17,070 nt of DNA from CAISIP01 sp963974265 (GTDB taxonomy: Bacteria > Pseudomonadota > Gammaproteobacteria > Burkholderiales > Burkholderiaceae_C): assembly GCA_963974265.1 (NCBI GenBank), contig CAXBDR010000088.1, positions 1 through 17,070 of the forward strand, in the 5' to 3' direction. Positions 16,214-17,070 of this stretch are shown piece after piece. Numbering within the stretch: position 1 is the stretch's first letter; each line of letters begins with the position of its first letter. A program made the translations under genes and the position numbers. Below the pieces are notes generated by a model. The model saw nothing but the letters and a program-made list of their open reading frames with translations. It was not told the DNA's origin and made no database searches.

Positions 16214-17070
16214 GTGGTCGATATCGCAATCGGCCTGCACGGCGGCTGCGGCGCGCTGGCGCAAGACCTGCTAAGCGCTGCCGACTGGGCCGAGAGCCGC
16301 GCGCACATGGCGCAGGCGTTGCGTGCGGGATGGTCGGTGCTGCGCAAGGGCGGCACGGCGCTTGACGCGGTGCAGGCCACCGTGGTCGTGATGGAGGACA
16401 GCCCGCATTTCAATGCGGGTCACGGCGCCGCACTGACAGAGTCGGCCGAACACGAACTCGACGCCTCGATCATGGACGGCGCCAGCCTGGCCGCGGGCGC
16501 GGTCTGTACCGTTCGTCGTACGCGCAACCCGATCATGGCCGCGCGCGTCGTGCTCGACTCCGGCCGCGCGGTGTTGCTCAGCGGTGCCGCCGCCGACACC
16601 TTCGCCGAATTGCAGGGCCTGGAAATGGTGCCCAACACGTATTTCACGACGCAGCGGCGCATCGACGCATTGCGCTCGTTGCAGGAGAAGGAGGCGACCG
16701 GCTCCTTCGTTCCGGCCTCCGAGGCCGAGAAACATGGCACCGTGGGTGCGGTGGCGCGCGATGCCGATGGCCACCTGGCCGCTGCTACTTCCACCGGCGG
16801 CTTCAACAACAAGCCCGAAGGCCGGGTCGGCGACAGCCCCATCATCGGCGCCGGTACCTATGCCCGCGACGGCGTTTGCGCGGTGTCGTGCACCGGCCAG
16901 GGCGAGATCTTCATCCGGCGTGTGGCCGCCTATGACATCGCGGCGCGCATGATGTACGCCGGCGAGCCGCTGGAAGCGGCGGCGCACACGGTGGTGTTCG
17001 AATCGCTGGCCCGCCACCAGATCGGCGCCGGCCTGGTCGCGCTGAGTGCCAGTGGCAACCCGATTGCGCC
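16214..17070 (+). CDS. iaaA: Isoaspartyl peptidase/L-asparaginase (Ntn hydrolase), 3' end cut by window edge
   Basis: From a GTG at 16214, 285 codons are visible before the window ends. The protein matches plant-type L-asparaginase/isoaspartyl peptidase, which self-cleaves to expose a threonine. HGTVGAVA places the nucleophile at T176, preceded by the usual variable linker. ATSTGGFNNKPEGRVGDSPIIGAGTYA is the typical substrate-binding stretch, and NAGHGAALTE (about 67-76) is the oxyanion-loop region. It hydrolyses isoaspartyl dipeptides and similar amides. The start follows the binding-protein stop by four bases, so it is probably co-transcribed and translated by coupling; the ribosome site is weak. 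In E. coli, iaaA lies beside the gsiABCD peptide/glutathione importer genes, which makes this pairing meaningful. Confidence 0.92.
   Translation, partial: MVDIAIGLHGGCGALAQDLLSAADWAESRAHMAQALRAGWSVLRKGGTALDAVQATVVVMEDSPHFNAGHGAALTESAEHELDASIMDGASLAAGAVCTVRRTRNPIMAARVVLDSGRAVLLSGAAADTFAELQGLEMVPNTYFTTQRRIDALRSLQEKEATGSFVPASEAEKHGTVGAVARDADGHLAAATSTGGFNNKPEGRVGDSPIIGAGTYARDGVCAVSCTGQGEIFIRRVAAYDIAARMMYAGEPLEAAAHTVVFESLARHQIGAGLVALSASGNPIA

Noticed and set aside
14347..16413. Minus-strand frame remaining open upstream of marR across the binding-protein gene
   Set aside because: Only the 3' part encodes the MarR protein; the rest is antisense to a well-conserved family 5 binding protein and lacks a domain.

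Overview
The window is GC-rich and densely packed, with short gaps and many ATGA start/stop overlaps. It looks like a chromosomal stretch of a betaproteobacterium, probably Burkholderiales. That placement is an inference from the FisR/persulfide dioxygenase pair, Sox proteins, a Tat-exported molybdenum hydroxylase and an oligopeptide ABC system; no rRNA or marker gene is present to fix the taxon. I see no tRNA, CRISPR array or insertion sequence. The window cuts a gene at each end: a regulator at the left edge and a threonine peptidase at the right edge.

Left region (1-2581): a FisR-type sigma-54 activator (minus strand) is divergent from a persulfide dioxygenase gene (plus strand). The 272-bp gap between them carries a complete sigma-54 layout: paired TGCCA/TGGCA enhancer-like repeats, a perfect IHF consensus, and a -24/-12 element. 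This fits sensing and oxidation of sulfane sulfur. A small SH3-domain gene follows on the minus strand (2634-3089). It is interrupted by an in-frame TGA and is probably a pseudogene.

Middle region (3354-8188): one tight plus-strand operon encodes a [2Fe-2S] subunit, a Tat-exported molybdopterin subunit of the xanthine dehydrogenase/isoquinoline oxidoreductase family, then SoxX, SoxY, SoxZ and a diheme SoxA. SoxB and SoxCD are absent, and the SoxY C-terminus is not the classical GGCGG arm. A molybdenum hydroxylase sitting where SoxB/SoxCD would normally be is the most interesting feature of the window. It may be a periplasmic pathway for a sulfur compound other than plain thiosulfate. A nested hairpin separates this operon from the convergent operon that follows.

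Right region (8277-17070): a divergent peptide-type ABC transport locus. The minus-strand operon runs marR, a creatininase-family amidohydrolase, two permeases, two ATPases and a polysaccharide deacetylase-like hydrolase, with 4-bp overlaps through most of it. The plus strand carries the periplasmic binding protein and an isoaspartyl peptidase/asparaginase. The binding protein, transporter and three amide-active hydrolases suggest uptake and breakdown of a peptide-like or cyclic amide compound, probably controlled by the MarR regulator through a motif found on both sides of the divergent promoter region.
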